From assembly GCA_049663345.1 (NCBI GenBank), contig JBATDG010000062.1, positions 1-34,075 on the forward strand: a stretch of 34,075 nucleotides of DNA, read 5' to 3'. Each line of letters starts with the position of its first letter. Position 1 is the stretch's first letter. This DNA is from SZUA-365 sp049663345 (GTDB lineage: Bacteria; Bacteroidota; Ignavibacteria; SZUA-365). The notes beneath the pieces were generated by a model. That model was not told where the DNA came from. It worked only from the letters and a program-made list of their open reading frames with translations, and made no database searches. Made by a program: the position numbers and the translations under genes. Positions 1-6,965 of the stretch are shown here, one piece after another.

Positions 1-3
1 CAT

Positions 4-202
4 CTCTGCGGATCTCTAGCAGCTCTGCGGATGCCTCGCAGCTCTGCGGATGCCACGCAGCTCTGCGGATGCCTCGCAGCTCTGCGGATGCCTCGCAGCT
101 CTGCGGATGCCACGCAGCTCTGCGGATGCCACGCAGCTCTGCGGATGCCACACAGCTCTGCGGATGCCACACAGCTCTGCGGATGCCACACAGCTCTGCG
201 GA
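4..202. repeat. 19-bp tandem repeat array, about 10.5 copies
   Basis: The core CTCTGCGGA recurs at 4, 23, 42, 61, 80, 99, 118, 137, 156, 175 and 194, an exact 19-bp period. Copies differ mainly in the tetranucleotide after GGATGC: CCTC (23, 61, 80), CACG-type (42, 99, 118) and CACA-type (137, 156, 175). The variants are therefore partly sorted along the array, as expected from stepwise local duplication. The first copy (4-22) is degenerate and the array may have begun to the left of the window. There are no unique spacers, so this is not CRISPR. Because 19 is not a multiple of 3 and the unit lacks stop codons, several frames stay open across it without being genes. Confidence 0.95.
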
Positions 203-253
203 GCATGTGAAAGACATTGGAACAACTTGTGCTTCATTATAAAGGAACATGCA

Positions 254-1426
254 ATGGAAAAGATCTACACGTATCTACTGATGGCAGTGGCGGCGACAAC
301 GCTCATTGCCGCAATACAGCACTTTTCAGGCGATGAGTCGGATGCCTCCGGCCGCACCGTACACAGCGCCAGCATCCAGGCACATGATCTGGCATTGAGC
401 GGTGTCGACTACGCGCTGCTCAAACTCCGGGAGGATCCCACTTGGGGAGCTGACGGAGTGGCGTCAAAAACAGAAATTCCCGGAGTACGCATTGAAGCGG
501 CATCCACCAACGCAGACGGACTCGACATTCCCGGCGAGCAGCTGCAGAACGCTCGCTATGTCACCGCCAATGGATTCATTGAAGACGCGAGCGCGGTTGT
601 GCAGGCGATTATCGAATGTCCGACCGAACCCGAGCTACCGCAGGCGCTCCGATATGCTCTCTTCTCCGGCGGAGACACCTATATCGACAACCAGCTGCTC
701 GTCCGCGACGAGAGCAACCGTCTGCTCAACGCCAACGTTCACAGCAACCGCGGCATCGCAGTCGGCAGCAGAAGCCTGGTACAGGGTTTTGGTACCTACT
801 CCGGAGTGCTCGATGAAGAGCACAGAGAAGCCCAAAGCGCATTCACACCCAATTACGCCAATGGCGGAAGCAGCATCTATCGCCATCCGATGATTGCCGC
901 CCCTACGATAGACCTGAAGACCTGGGAACGCATTGCCACGCGCACCTATGCCTCAACCACCACCCTCGTTGGCGATCTCGATATCGGCACCTCGCACGCG
1001 CCCGGAATCTGGCTGATCAACGGACATCTCGATATGCGTGATGGAATAAGAGGTTCTGGTATTATTCTCGTCACCGGAGATCTTCGACTCTACGGAAACA
1101 AAGCTAACAGCCTTCTCAATGCGGCGGGTGAGAATATCTGCATCATCGTAGCAGGCAACGTATACGCAGAAAATGCGAAGATAAGTGCCTCGATCATCTG
1201 CAGTGGCAACTTCTTCGGGAGCGGCCACGTCATCGTGAACGGCTCTGTCACCGCAAGCGGCGATGTACGCAACACAGGCACTCTGGACATTTATTATCGT
1301 CCGATCCCTTCAACGCTGGCGCGCCTCGTATGGCCGCTGCAGGCCCAGCCCCCGCGCATCGTGCGTTTCTTTGATAAGTCGTCCGCGGACTCAAAGAATT
1401 CGCTGGCCCTGAACGGCGTACAGTAA
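254..1426 (+). CDS. Membrane-anchored protein of unknown function, pilus-assembly (PilX-like) appearance
   Basis: A 390-residue protein. I chose the ATG at 254 because AAAGGA (241-246) lies at ribosome-binding distance and the protein then opens with a short polar start and a hydrophobic segment (about residues 5-20), like a signal anchor. The frame is open upstream only because it runs through the 19-bp array. After the anchor comes a short helical stretch typical of pilin-like or PilX-like minor proteins. The remainder (about residues 130-350) is rich in Gly, Asn and Val with short strand-like repeats, suggesting a beta-solenoid or polymer-forming fold exposed outside the cytoplasm. The C-terminus has no T9SS sorting signal. 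No enzyme motif is visible. The neighbours do not form a pilus operon, so the function remains open. Confidence 0.75.
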   Translation: MEKIYTYLLMAVAATTLIAAIQHFSGDESDASGRTVHSASIQAHDLALSGVDYALLKLREDPTWGADGVASKTEIPGVRIEAASTNADGLDIPGEQLQNARYVTANGFIEDASAVVQAIIECPTEPELPQALRYALFSGGDTYIDNQLLVRDESNRLLNANVHSNRGIAVGSRSLVQGFGTYSGVLDEEHREAQSAFTPNYANGGSSIYRHPMIAAPTIDLKTWERIATRTYASTTTLVGDLDIGTSHAPGIWLINGHLDMRDGIRGSGIILVTGDLRLYGNKANSLLNAAGENICIIVAGNVYAENAKISASIICSGNFFGSGHVIVNGSVTASGDVRNTGTLDIYYRPIPSTLARLVWPLQAQPPRIVRFFDKSSADSKNSLALNGVQ

Positions 1427-1639
1427 TCGATATGCATCGCATTCCCCCCGCCTGCTGCATGCTGCGGACATCAAATCCACGCCTGGGTCATAGCACCGAC
1501 CGAATCAGGCGCGCATCGATGCCCTTGTAGTGGCTACCGATATCTATGCCTGGAAACTGCTTCGACTCGATCTGGGTCGAAGTCGGAATGCTGTCATAGA
1601 AGTGATGGCAAAAATTGTAAAGAACACACTGGAGGCTGA

Positions 1640-2860
1640 ATGAAAACCATTCTCATATATACATCACCCGCACGCGGGCATCTCTATCCGATGATGGATG
1701 TGGCGCTGGAACTGCGCCAGCAAAGATACGATGTCATTGTCCAGACACTGGCCGGAGAGAAAGAACGGGTGACGGATGCGGGCCTCAAGCACCTTGCCAT
1801 CTCTCCTGAAATCGAAGCTGCTCCCCTTCATGATTACGAGGAAAACAATCCCGTGTCGCAGTTCAGGTCGGCATTCACAACCTGGCTTTCCCGGACTCCG
1901 CATGAGATCGAAGATCTTCAGGAAAGCTATCATCGCATTCACCCGGACCTGCTCATCGTTGACGTAAACACCTGGGGTGCCGCAGCATTTGCGGAAGCGC
2001 AGGGAAAGCCCTGGATGATGTTCATGCCCTACTGCCTGCCGATTTCCTCTGCGGATACGCCGGCGTTTGGACCGGGATTCGCACCGCCCCGCAATGCATT
2101 GCACCGGCTTCGTGATCGCGTTGTGGACAGCATCATTAATCGCGCTGTGCGATCCCAGGTTAAGGAATTGAACAGGATCCGAACAACTATGGGCGTCGCG
2201 GTTGTCGATAAATTCGAAGACATCTTCGACCGTCCGGATATCGTGCTTTACAGAACGGCTGAACCATTTGATTATCCCAGAAAGAACTGGCCCGCTAATA
2301 TCCTGCCGATCGGACCCGGATTGTGGTCTCCCCCTGCCGAAGAGGCAGCGTGGATCGATGCACTTCCTTCGCCCAGGATACTGATCAGTGTTTCAACCGA
2401 AAAGCAGGATGACGGCGCCATTATTGAAACGGCGCTGCGCTGCATGGCAGAAGAAGATGCAAGTCTTATTGTGACAACTGCCGCGCTGGATCCTGAGCAG
2501 TTCAAAGCACCGCATGATCGCGTACGCATCACAAGATTTCTCTCGCATGCGCAGATCATCGATAAATTCGATCTCGTTGTCACACATGGCGGCATGGGTT
2601 CTACCCAGCGCGCGTTGGCGGCCGGCGTTCCCGTCTGCGTGATTCCCTGCGGCCGGGACCAAAGCGAAACAGCGCGCCGCGTGGAAGTCAGCGGCTCCGG
2701 GACCATGCTCCCAAAAAGCAAACTCAATGAGCAGCGGCTAAAGCAGGCCATGACGGAAGCAATGCAGCGGAGAGCCGGAGCGAAAAGAATTTCGGATGCT
2801 TTTGCGAATGCGGGCGGAGCCAAACGCGCAGTCCGTGCGATCAGTGATTTGCTTGCCTGA
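1640..2860 (+). CDS. Glycosyltransferase, GT1 family (MGT/UDP-glucuronosyltransferase-like)
   Basis: A 406-residue cytoplasmic GT-B fold enzyme predicted to transfer a sugar from a nucleotide donor to a small acceptor such as a lipid, carotenoid or macrolide-like compound. The N-terminal acceptor half begins with a beta strand followed by GH at residues 13-14 and P17, the position of the catalytic His in GT1 enzymes. The C-terminal donor half carries the THGGMGS signature (His316), followed by AAGVPVCVIP and a DQ pair, matching the donor-binding loop of the family. Length is normal. The start is supported by GGAGG at 1631-1635, five bases before the ATG. It stands alone, between the anchored protein and tRNA-Pro, so the acceptor cannot be deduced from context. 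Confidence 0.9.
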   Translation: MKTILIYTSPARGHLYPMMDVALELRQQRYDVIVQTLAGEKERVTDAGLKHLAISPEIEAAPLHDYEENNPVSQFRSAFTTWLSRTPHEIEDLQESYHRIHPDLLIVDVNTWGAAAFAEAQGKPWMMFMPYCLPISSADTPAFGPGFAPPRNALHRLRDRVVDSIINRAVRSQVKELNRIRTTMGVAVVDKFEDIFDRPDIVLYRTAEPFDYPRKNWPANILPIGPGLWSPPAEEAAWIDALPSPRILISVSTEKQDDGAIIETALRCMAEEDASLIVTTAALDPEQFKAPHDRVRITRFLSHAQIIDKFDLVVTHGGMGSTQRALAAGVPVCVIPCGRDQSETARRVEVSGSGTMLPKSKLNEQRLKQAMTEAMQRRAGAKRISDAFANAGGAKRAVRAISDLLA

Positions 2861-2989
2861 CTATCCCCTGCATCTCACGGCAACGAATCTCCACCTCTTC
2901 CTGCTCCTTCGGCGTCATCCCATTCGAGACCTTCCATGCACGCGGGCTGGTGGTCCGGGTCCCGCTCACGCATGTTGCGATAGCATGTC

Positions 2990-3018
2990 TTGCCCAAGTG
3001 CTAAAATCCGGCTATATT
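2990..3018 (+). promoter_or_regulatory. Candidate promoter of tRNA-Pro
   Basis: TTGCCC (2990-2995) and TATATT (3013-3018) are separated by 17 bases. The -10 box lies eight bases before the mature tRNA 5' end at 3027, which fits a start site just upstream of the tRNA. Confidence 0.5.
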
Positions 3019-3026
3019 GTAAGACT

Positions 3027-3100
3027 CGGGGTGTAGCGTAGCCCGGTATCGCGCCTGCTTTGGGAGCAGGAGGTCGTCGGTTCAAATCCGGCCACCCCGA
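3027..3100 (+). tRNA. tRNA-Pro (anticodon TGG)
   Basis: A 74-nt cloverleaf. The seven-pair acceptor stem is CGGGGTG (3027-3033) with CACCCCG (3093-3099), and the discriminator is A3100. The anticodon stem CCTGC (3054-3058)/GCAGG (3066-3070) encloses the loop TTTGGGA, placing TGG at 3061-3063. The T-arm contains GGTTCAAATCC. The 3' CCA is not encoded (CAG follows). A single Pro-TGG tRNA can read all four CCN codons when modified. Confidence 0.97.
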
Positions 3101-3105
3101 CAGAC

Positions 3106-3131
3106 ACGGTCCTCATTTGAGGGCCGTTTTT
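3106..3131 (+). terminator. Rho-independent terminator after tRNA-Pro
   Basis: ACGGTCCTC (3106-3114) pairs with GAGGGCCGT (3119-3127, one G-T pair) around a four-base loop and is followed by a run of five T residues (3127-3131). It begins six bases after the tRNA. Confidence 0.85.
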
Positions 3132-3259
3132 ATTGGGGGGAATGGGGATATGAGCCAATTCCCGTTGTGTACCGTCACTCGCCTGAACAGCCTGAAAAAG
3201 CCATTTTCGACACAAGTTACGTAGCAATTTATGTAGCAATTTTCGCAGCAGTCAAGAAT

Positions 3260-3283
3260 GCCCCTCTTGCACTGCAGAGGGGC
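3260..3283 (-). terminator. Hairpin downstream of higA, possible terminator
   Basis: GCCCCTCT (3260-3267) and AGAGGGGC (3276-3283) form an eight-pair stem with an eight-base loop, about 65 bases after the higA stop on the minus strand. The following minus-strand bases are only weakly T-rich, so termination efficiency is uncertain. Confidence 0.5.
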
Positions 3284-3349
3284 TTGTAATTATCAAGGGG
3301 AGAGAATTGCTGGACTGTTGAGCTGGCAGCATCGAGTCTGAAAAGTCGT

Positions 3350-3700
3350 TTACGCCGCTCCTGAAGCAACAGCAAAATCGCTGACTCTTGCTCTAGGCTT
3401 AACCTGGCCCGAGATTTCCACTCTCTCCGCTTCTGTAAGTAAATCCATCTCATACGAAGCCTGGAGGTTCATCCAGAACATCTCTGATGTACCGAAAAAC
3501 ATCGAAAGCCTGAGAGCTGTATCAGGGGTGATTGCGCGTTTGGCATTGACAATTTCATTTACCCGGCGCGGAGAGACACTGATATCCCGTGCTAATGCAT
3601 TCTGAGAGACGTGGAGCGGCTTCATAAATTCCTCGAACAGAATTTCTCCGGGATGGATTGGAGCCGAGACATTAAGGGAGTCATAATCTATTTTGGACAT
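3350..3700 (-). CDS. higA: HigA-family antitoxin (XRE helix-turn-helix)
   Basis: A 116-residue DNA-binding antitoxin expected to neutralise HigB and repress the higBA promoter. The N-terminal PIHPGEILFEEFMKPL stretch is characteristic of HigA/VapI-type antidote proteins. The XRE helix-turn-helix follows (about residues 25-70, including the SQNALARDISVS and RRVNEIVNAKR helices). The LRLSMFFGTSEMFWMNLQ region after it is also conserved in the family. It lies 15 bases downstream of higB, giving the toxin-first order that distinguishes higBA from most toxin-antitoxin pairs. An AGGTG ribosome-binding sequence precedes the ATG. The C-terminal tail is slightly longer than average and polar. Confidence 0.93.
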   Translation of the reverse strand: MSKIDYDSLNVSAPIHPGEILFEEFMKPLHVSQNALARDISVSPRRVNEIVNAKRAITPDTALRLSMFFGTSEMFWMNLQASYEMDLLTEAERVEISGQVKPRARVSDFAVASGAA

Positions 3701-3715
3701 CTCAGCACCTATGAA

Positions 3716-3997
3716 CTAGTGGTAATCAATTATCTCGACGTCGTCGGCGTCACCATCATTCCAGATGAAACAAATACGGTATTGGTCGCTGATTCGAATG
3801 CTGTGCTGTCCTTCTCGGTCTCCAGACAGCTTTTCAAGGCGATTGGCGGGTGGGATTCGAACATCATTCAGGATTGTCGCGTCTTGCAGCATTCTAAGCT
3901 TTCGTCGCGCCACCCTTTGCATCTGTAGCGGCAATTTCGTCGAGACCTTTCCTTCAGAGATTTTCTTGGTTTCGTTACACTTGTAGGAACGAATCAT
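3716..3997 (-). CDS. higB: HigB-family toxin (RelE-like mRNA interferase)
   Basis: A 93-residue RelE/HigB-fold toxin, a ribosome-dependent mRNA endonuclease in characterised relatives. Family features include the MIRSYKCNETKKI start, RVARRKLRMLQDA in the second helix, DVRIPPANRLEKLSGDR and the core strands HSIRISDQYRICFIW with the DVEIIDYH ending. Length and both ends match intact family members, so the toxin looks functional. It is first in a two-gene operon with higA. The pair sits between tRNA-Pro and integrase remains, consistent with carriage on a mobile element. Confidence 0.93.
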   Translation of the reverse strand: MIRSYKCNETKKISEGKVSTKLPLQMQRVARRKLRMLQDATILNDVRIPPANRLEKLSGDREGQHSIRISDQYRICFIWNDGDADDVEIIDYH

Positions 3998-4008
3998 CTT
4001 TCAATTCC

Positions 4009-4037
4009 AATATATTACATATAACGTCATGTATCAA
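4009..4037 (-). promoter_or_regulatory. Candidate higBA promoter and operator
   Basis: On the minus strand TTGATA (4032-4037) and TATATT (4009-4014) are separated by 17 bases. An inverted repeat, TACAT (4016-4020) and ATGTA (4029-4033), with an eight-base centre lies in the spacer, where bound HigA would block polymerase. The higB ATG at 3997 would then have a leader of only a few bases, so another upstream promoter is possible. Confidence 0.5.
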
Positions 4038-4060
4038 GTTTCATCCCAGCTTTTTCTACT

Positions 4061-4210
4061 TTTTCGTCTCATGGCTCATCCAGGACGGCGTCGCGCTGTA
4101 TCAGATCGGGCGCCTGTTGTGCCCCCACAAACACCGAGACGACAGAAATTTACGCCCACCTGCAGCCTGGAGACGATGCTTGATGTGGTAAACAGGATAC
4201 GTGTTCAGCG
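4061..4210 (+). pseudogene. Tyrosine recombinase (phage integrase) C-terminal remnant
   Basis: Three successive reading frames together spell the end of a tyrosine recombinase. The first gives SWLIQDGVALYQIGRLL (4068-4121), which resembles the segment after the HxLR box. After a frame change, NTETTEIYAHLQPGDDA (4129-4179) resembles the TT-x-x-Y-A-H-L segment containing the nucleophilic Tyr. A second shift gives LDVVNRIRVQ (from about 4174). The canonical HxLRH box and GHK are damaged, and no catalytic domain remains upstream because higBA begins there on the other strand. It is a dead fragment, probably from the element that inserted at tRNA-Pro. Confidence 0.75.
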
Positions 4211-4394
4211 AGTAGCAGACAAGGGAAAAGCTGAGCGCCCGGTTAGACGAATTGTCCTAATTTGGCACTAACGGGTCTGATTTGTACATTCTCTGAACGA
4301 TTGAAAAGTAGCCTGAACGGTGTCGTACATGAGTATTCTACACATCTGCTATGTGACCTTTCGTGAAATACATCAAAACACTCTTCTGTTGCTT

Positions 4395-6083
4395 ATGAAT
4401 CGCAATCATGGAAACAGTCGCAATCTGAAGACCTGCGGTTGTTGGAGCATCGGTTTCCTCCTACTTCTAACACATGCACAGCTCTTCTGTCAGGCCCCGG
4501 CAACGTTCGACACCGCGATGCGGGATTTGCCAACAATTCAGCTTGAGGTGCTGGCAAAGGTATGGTTGCAAGATCATCCAGGTTTTCCAACTTCCGCGAT
4601 AGCGTTGGGCGACATCAACGGTGATGGGTACGATGACATCGGTTTCACCTCCGTGGTGGACACCGTTTTCATTTTCTATGGTGGGAATCCGATGGATGAC
4701 CAAGTCGATGGCTTTGTCCTGGGTGGAACAAACGGGGCCGTGGCTGCCGACTTCAATGGAGACGGTGTCATCGATTTGGCGACAGCAGCATCGAACCCTG
4801 CCCATTATGGCGAGCCGGATCCGATGCGGTACGGAAAGATCCGTGTATACTTCGGTTCAACGACATACCCGTATTTCGGTCCGGAACCGGATGTGGAGCT
4901 TCGGGGCACACGGCAGTTTGACGATTTCGGAATCAACCTGACGACAAGTATTTACACCGGCCTGATGACCTTGGACATCAACGGTGACGGAAGCAAGGAC
5001 CTGATGTTCCGACGTCGCGACTGGCGAGATCAGAAAGATTGGGAATTTGCTGTGATCCTTGGGGGACCAGGATTTGACACCACCGTTGACGTTTGCATTC
5101 AGGAACCTGTCAGCGATGGAGTCAATCGAAGGTATGGGACGTCTATCTACTATGGTGATCTAAACGGCGACTCTCGTGATGATCTCATTGTTTATTATTC
5201 AATCGATGCGAAGGAAAAATTCCTTGTTTATATCAGTAAATCGGAAGGAAGCTACTGGGAACCCGATTTTGTGCTTGAAAAAGGGAAAACAGTTTATCCC
5301 ACAAACTACCTGGCAGGTCTCGCGGATGTCAATGGGGATGGATATTGCGATATAATTACAGGAGAAACTATCCGATTTAGCGGATACCATTTGTTCATGG
5401 GCTCGGAAGATTTCACCTCGATGTTGGAATCCGATTCGATCCCGATTCCCCAACCGGACCCGATTAATGCGCCAAAGCGGGTATATCCGGTTGGTGACAT
5501 GAACGGGGATGGGAGAGATGATTTCATTCTGGGATGGTCGACCATACTATTCGAAAGAGGTCTTGTATACATGGTCTATCCAGCCGGTCCCTTTGAGGAT
5601 TGGAAACAGCCGATCGGAACAATTGGAATCTTGCCCGATGAAACAGGTTTGGAAGAGGGAGCCTTCCCGGTCGGCGACGTGAACGGTGATGGTTATCATG
5701 ATTTTGCCATCTTAGGGCAGCCGACAGGTTTGGGTGAAGCCACCACATGGAGATCCCGTTTTTGGATTATTGGTGGATCGCCGGAACTTCGCACGGATAC
5801 CGAAATGCCGGCTGTTCCCGATGAACCTTATATTTACGTATATCCTAATCCCGTTAATAAGACAGCTGGCCTGTTTTCGGTGCGGCTCGGCGAGGATGTG
5901 CATGCGCCGCTAACGATCAGCATTGCCAACTTGTTGGGTCAGAAAATCTACACGAAACGGATAGAAAACGAGCACGAATTGCCTGTCGTAACGTTGAATA
6001 CAGGATCGTTGCCATCGGGGGCCTATATGATCGAGGTTATTACCGAAAGCGATCATTACGTCAAACCGTTTATAAATCAGTGA
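4395..6083 (+). CDS. FG-GAP repeat protein with T9SS type A sorting domain
   Basis: A 562-residue exported protein. I chose the ATG at 4395 because it gives a short charged start and a hydrophobic signal peptide ending near residue 34. A GTG at 4320 and an ATG at 4329 in the same frame would add an unlikely extension, and no ribosome-binding site stands out at any of them. Seven calcium-binding-like D-x-N-G-D-x-x-x-D motifs begin near residues 73, 119, 194, 255, 311, 368 and 428, as in integrin-like FG-GAP/VCBS propellers, so a seven-bladed propeller is plausible. The C-terminal domain (about 481-562) starts with YPNPV and ends with a GAYMIEV strand, a T9SS type A signal. Predicted to be displayed on the surface or released; the ligand is unknown. 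Confidence 0.88.
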   Translation: MNRNHGNSRNLKTCGCWSIGFLLLLTHAQLFCQAPATFDTAMRDLPTIQLEVLAKVWLQDHPGFPTSAIALGDINGDGYDDIGFTSVVDTVFIFYGGNPMDDQVDGFVLGGTNGAVAADFNGDGVIDLATAASNPAHYGEPDPMRYGKIRVYFGSTTYPYFGPEPDVELRGTRQFDDFGINLTTSIYTGLMTLDINGDGSKDLMFRRRDWRDQKDWEFAVILGGPGFDTTVDVCIQEPVSDGVNRRYGTSIYYGDLNGDSRDDLIVYYSIDAKEKFLVYISKSEGSYWEPDFVLEKGKTVYPTNYLAGLADVNGDGYCDIITGETIRFSGYHLFMGSEDFTSMLESDSIPIPQPDPINAPKRVYPVGDMNGDGRDDFILGWSTILFERGLVYMVYPAGPFEDWKQPIGTIGILPDETGLEEGAFPVGDVNGDGYHDFAILGQPTGLGEATTWRSRFWIIGGSPELRTDTEMPAVPDEPYIYVYPNPVNKTAGLFSVRLGEDVHAPLTISIANLLGQKIYTKRIENEHELPVVTLNTGSLPSGAYMIEVITESDHYVKPFINQ

Positions 6084-6140
6084 ATATGCAGTGAGGGTCA
6101 CATTGGGAGCACTTATCCTGAGTATCGTCGCAGGCGTGAC

Positions 6141-6686
6141 TCATTTATTTTTGAACTGCCGCTTCAGAAGAATCGTCGTGATGACATCCTCCTGCGGCGA
6201 TCTGATCGAATGATTACAGGTCCTCTCGGGGCCCTCGTACCCCTTGTCATCGCAGCTGCAACCGTTGATTTCGCCGCTGTCGGTCCATGAAAATACGCAG
6301 TTATAGCATTTCTCCGAAGTGCCTATGTGCGTAATCCCATCCTGCTTGATGAATACGGTATTCCCGTCCCGATAGCATTCGAATCCAATGACGAAGTCAT
6401 TTACTTCGCAAATGAGATACGGCGTCGTGCCATTACTTGCGGAGAGGACAATCCAGAGTGGATACTCCTCGGGCTGGACCTGCTTTGCAATAACGATGGC
6501 GTCAAAGACATCACCCTTATCGATGGTCACTGCGACGTTCCCGCTCGCATCAATCGTACCAATCGCGACGGGTGGAAGCTGCGCGCTGCAATGAACGGCC
6601 GCAAGAAGAAGCAGGGAAAATATTATCGTACTTCTCGTCGCGGTTCCGACAAATCGTGAAGCCCCTTGAACCAACAGTCGATTCAT
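6141..6686 (-). CDS. Small exported cysteine-rich protein, unknown function
   Basis: A 181-residue protein of no family I recognise. The N-terminus has basic residues, a hydrophobic stretch (about 19-31) and an SAQ signal-peptidase-like end near residue 36. The mature part contains seven Cys, grouped mainly in KCYNC, GCSC and RTCNH towards the C-terminus, which suggests disulfides or metal binding outside the cytoplasm. The basic tail (LLKRQFKNK) is not a T9SS signal. The start is well supported by AGGAGG (6693-6698) six bases upstream of the ATG. It is encoded opposite to the FG-GAP gene, about 57 bases from its end, and has its own likely promoter. Confidence 0.72.
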   Translation of the reverse strand: MNRLLVQGASRFVGTATRSTIIFSLLLLAAVHCSAQLPPVAIGTIDASGNVAVTIDKGDVFDAIVIAKQVQPEEYPLWIVLSASNGTTPYLICEVNDFVIGFECYRDGNTVFIKQDGITHIGTSEKCYNCVFSWTDSGEINGCSCDDKGYEGPERTCNHSIRSPQEDVITTILLKRQFKNK

Positions 6687-6713
6687 ATAATACCTCCTGC
6701 TCCGAAACGGAGC

Positions 6714-6741
6714 ATCATATAAACGGATATATTCAGCTCAA
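6714..6741 (-). promoter_or_regulatory. Candidate promoter of the Cys-rich protein gene
   Basis: TTGAGC (6736-6741) and TATGAT (6714-6719) on the minus strand are separated by 16 bases. A six-pair hairpin, GCTCCG-AAA-CGGAGC (6699-6713), lies between the -10 box and the ribosome-binding site, so the predicted start site falls within it. Confidence 0.35.
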
Positions 6742-6878
6742 TAGGCAGAATATAACAGGAGGGCCCACAGATCGCAAATATCTGCAGTGAACTCGATCGA
6801 AATCCTCGGGCGCGGCAATATGTTGGTACTTGCTTCGTTTTCGAAAGGAATTGCCCCGGTCCTGCGGTCTCTCAAATG

Positions 6879-6923
6879 AGAAAAAGCGAAACCCCGACCT
6901 GACGCCGGGGTTTCGCTTTTTCT
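6879..6923 (-). terminator. Strong terminator after the BNR-repeat gene
   Basis: A perfect 18-pair stem (6879-6896 with 6906-6923) encloses a nine-base loop. A-rich and T-rich flanks form the base of the stem, so it could terminate in both directions. It lies 43 bases after the stop of the BNR-repeat gene on the minus strand. Confidence 0.9.
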
Positions 6924-6965
6924 GCATCTCTTCGAATGTGTCTATTCGACACGGCTGCGCTGGGG

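Noticed and set aside
4..202. CRISPR array
   Set aside because: Units are contiguous at 19 bp with no spacers, and no cas genes are present.
16..237. Repeat-encoded protein in the 19-bp array on the minus strand
   Set aside because: The frame is open only because the 19-bp unit lacks stop codons; there is no start signal or conserved body.
2841..2975. Possible C-terminal coding remnant on the minus strand (WKVSNGMTPKEQEEVEIRCREM)
   Set aside because: The stretch looks protein-like and is open, but it overlaps the glycosyltransferase end, has no start, and I could not name a family.
3012..3239. Minus-strand open frame ending in a GFEPTTSCSQSR-like peptide
   Set aside because: It is the antisense of tRNA-Pro, a well-known false protein in many annotations.
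4029..4271. An 80-codon gene starting at 4029
   Set aside because: Only its last third resembles protein (LDVVNRIRVQ), and that belongs to the broken integrase; the start lies in the higB promoter.
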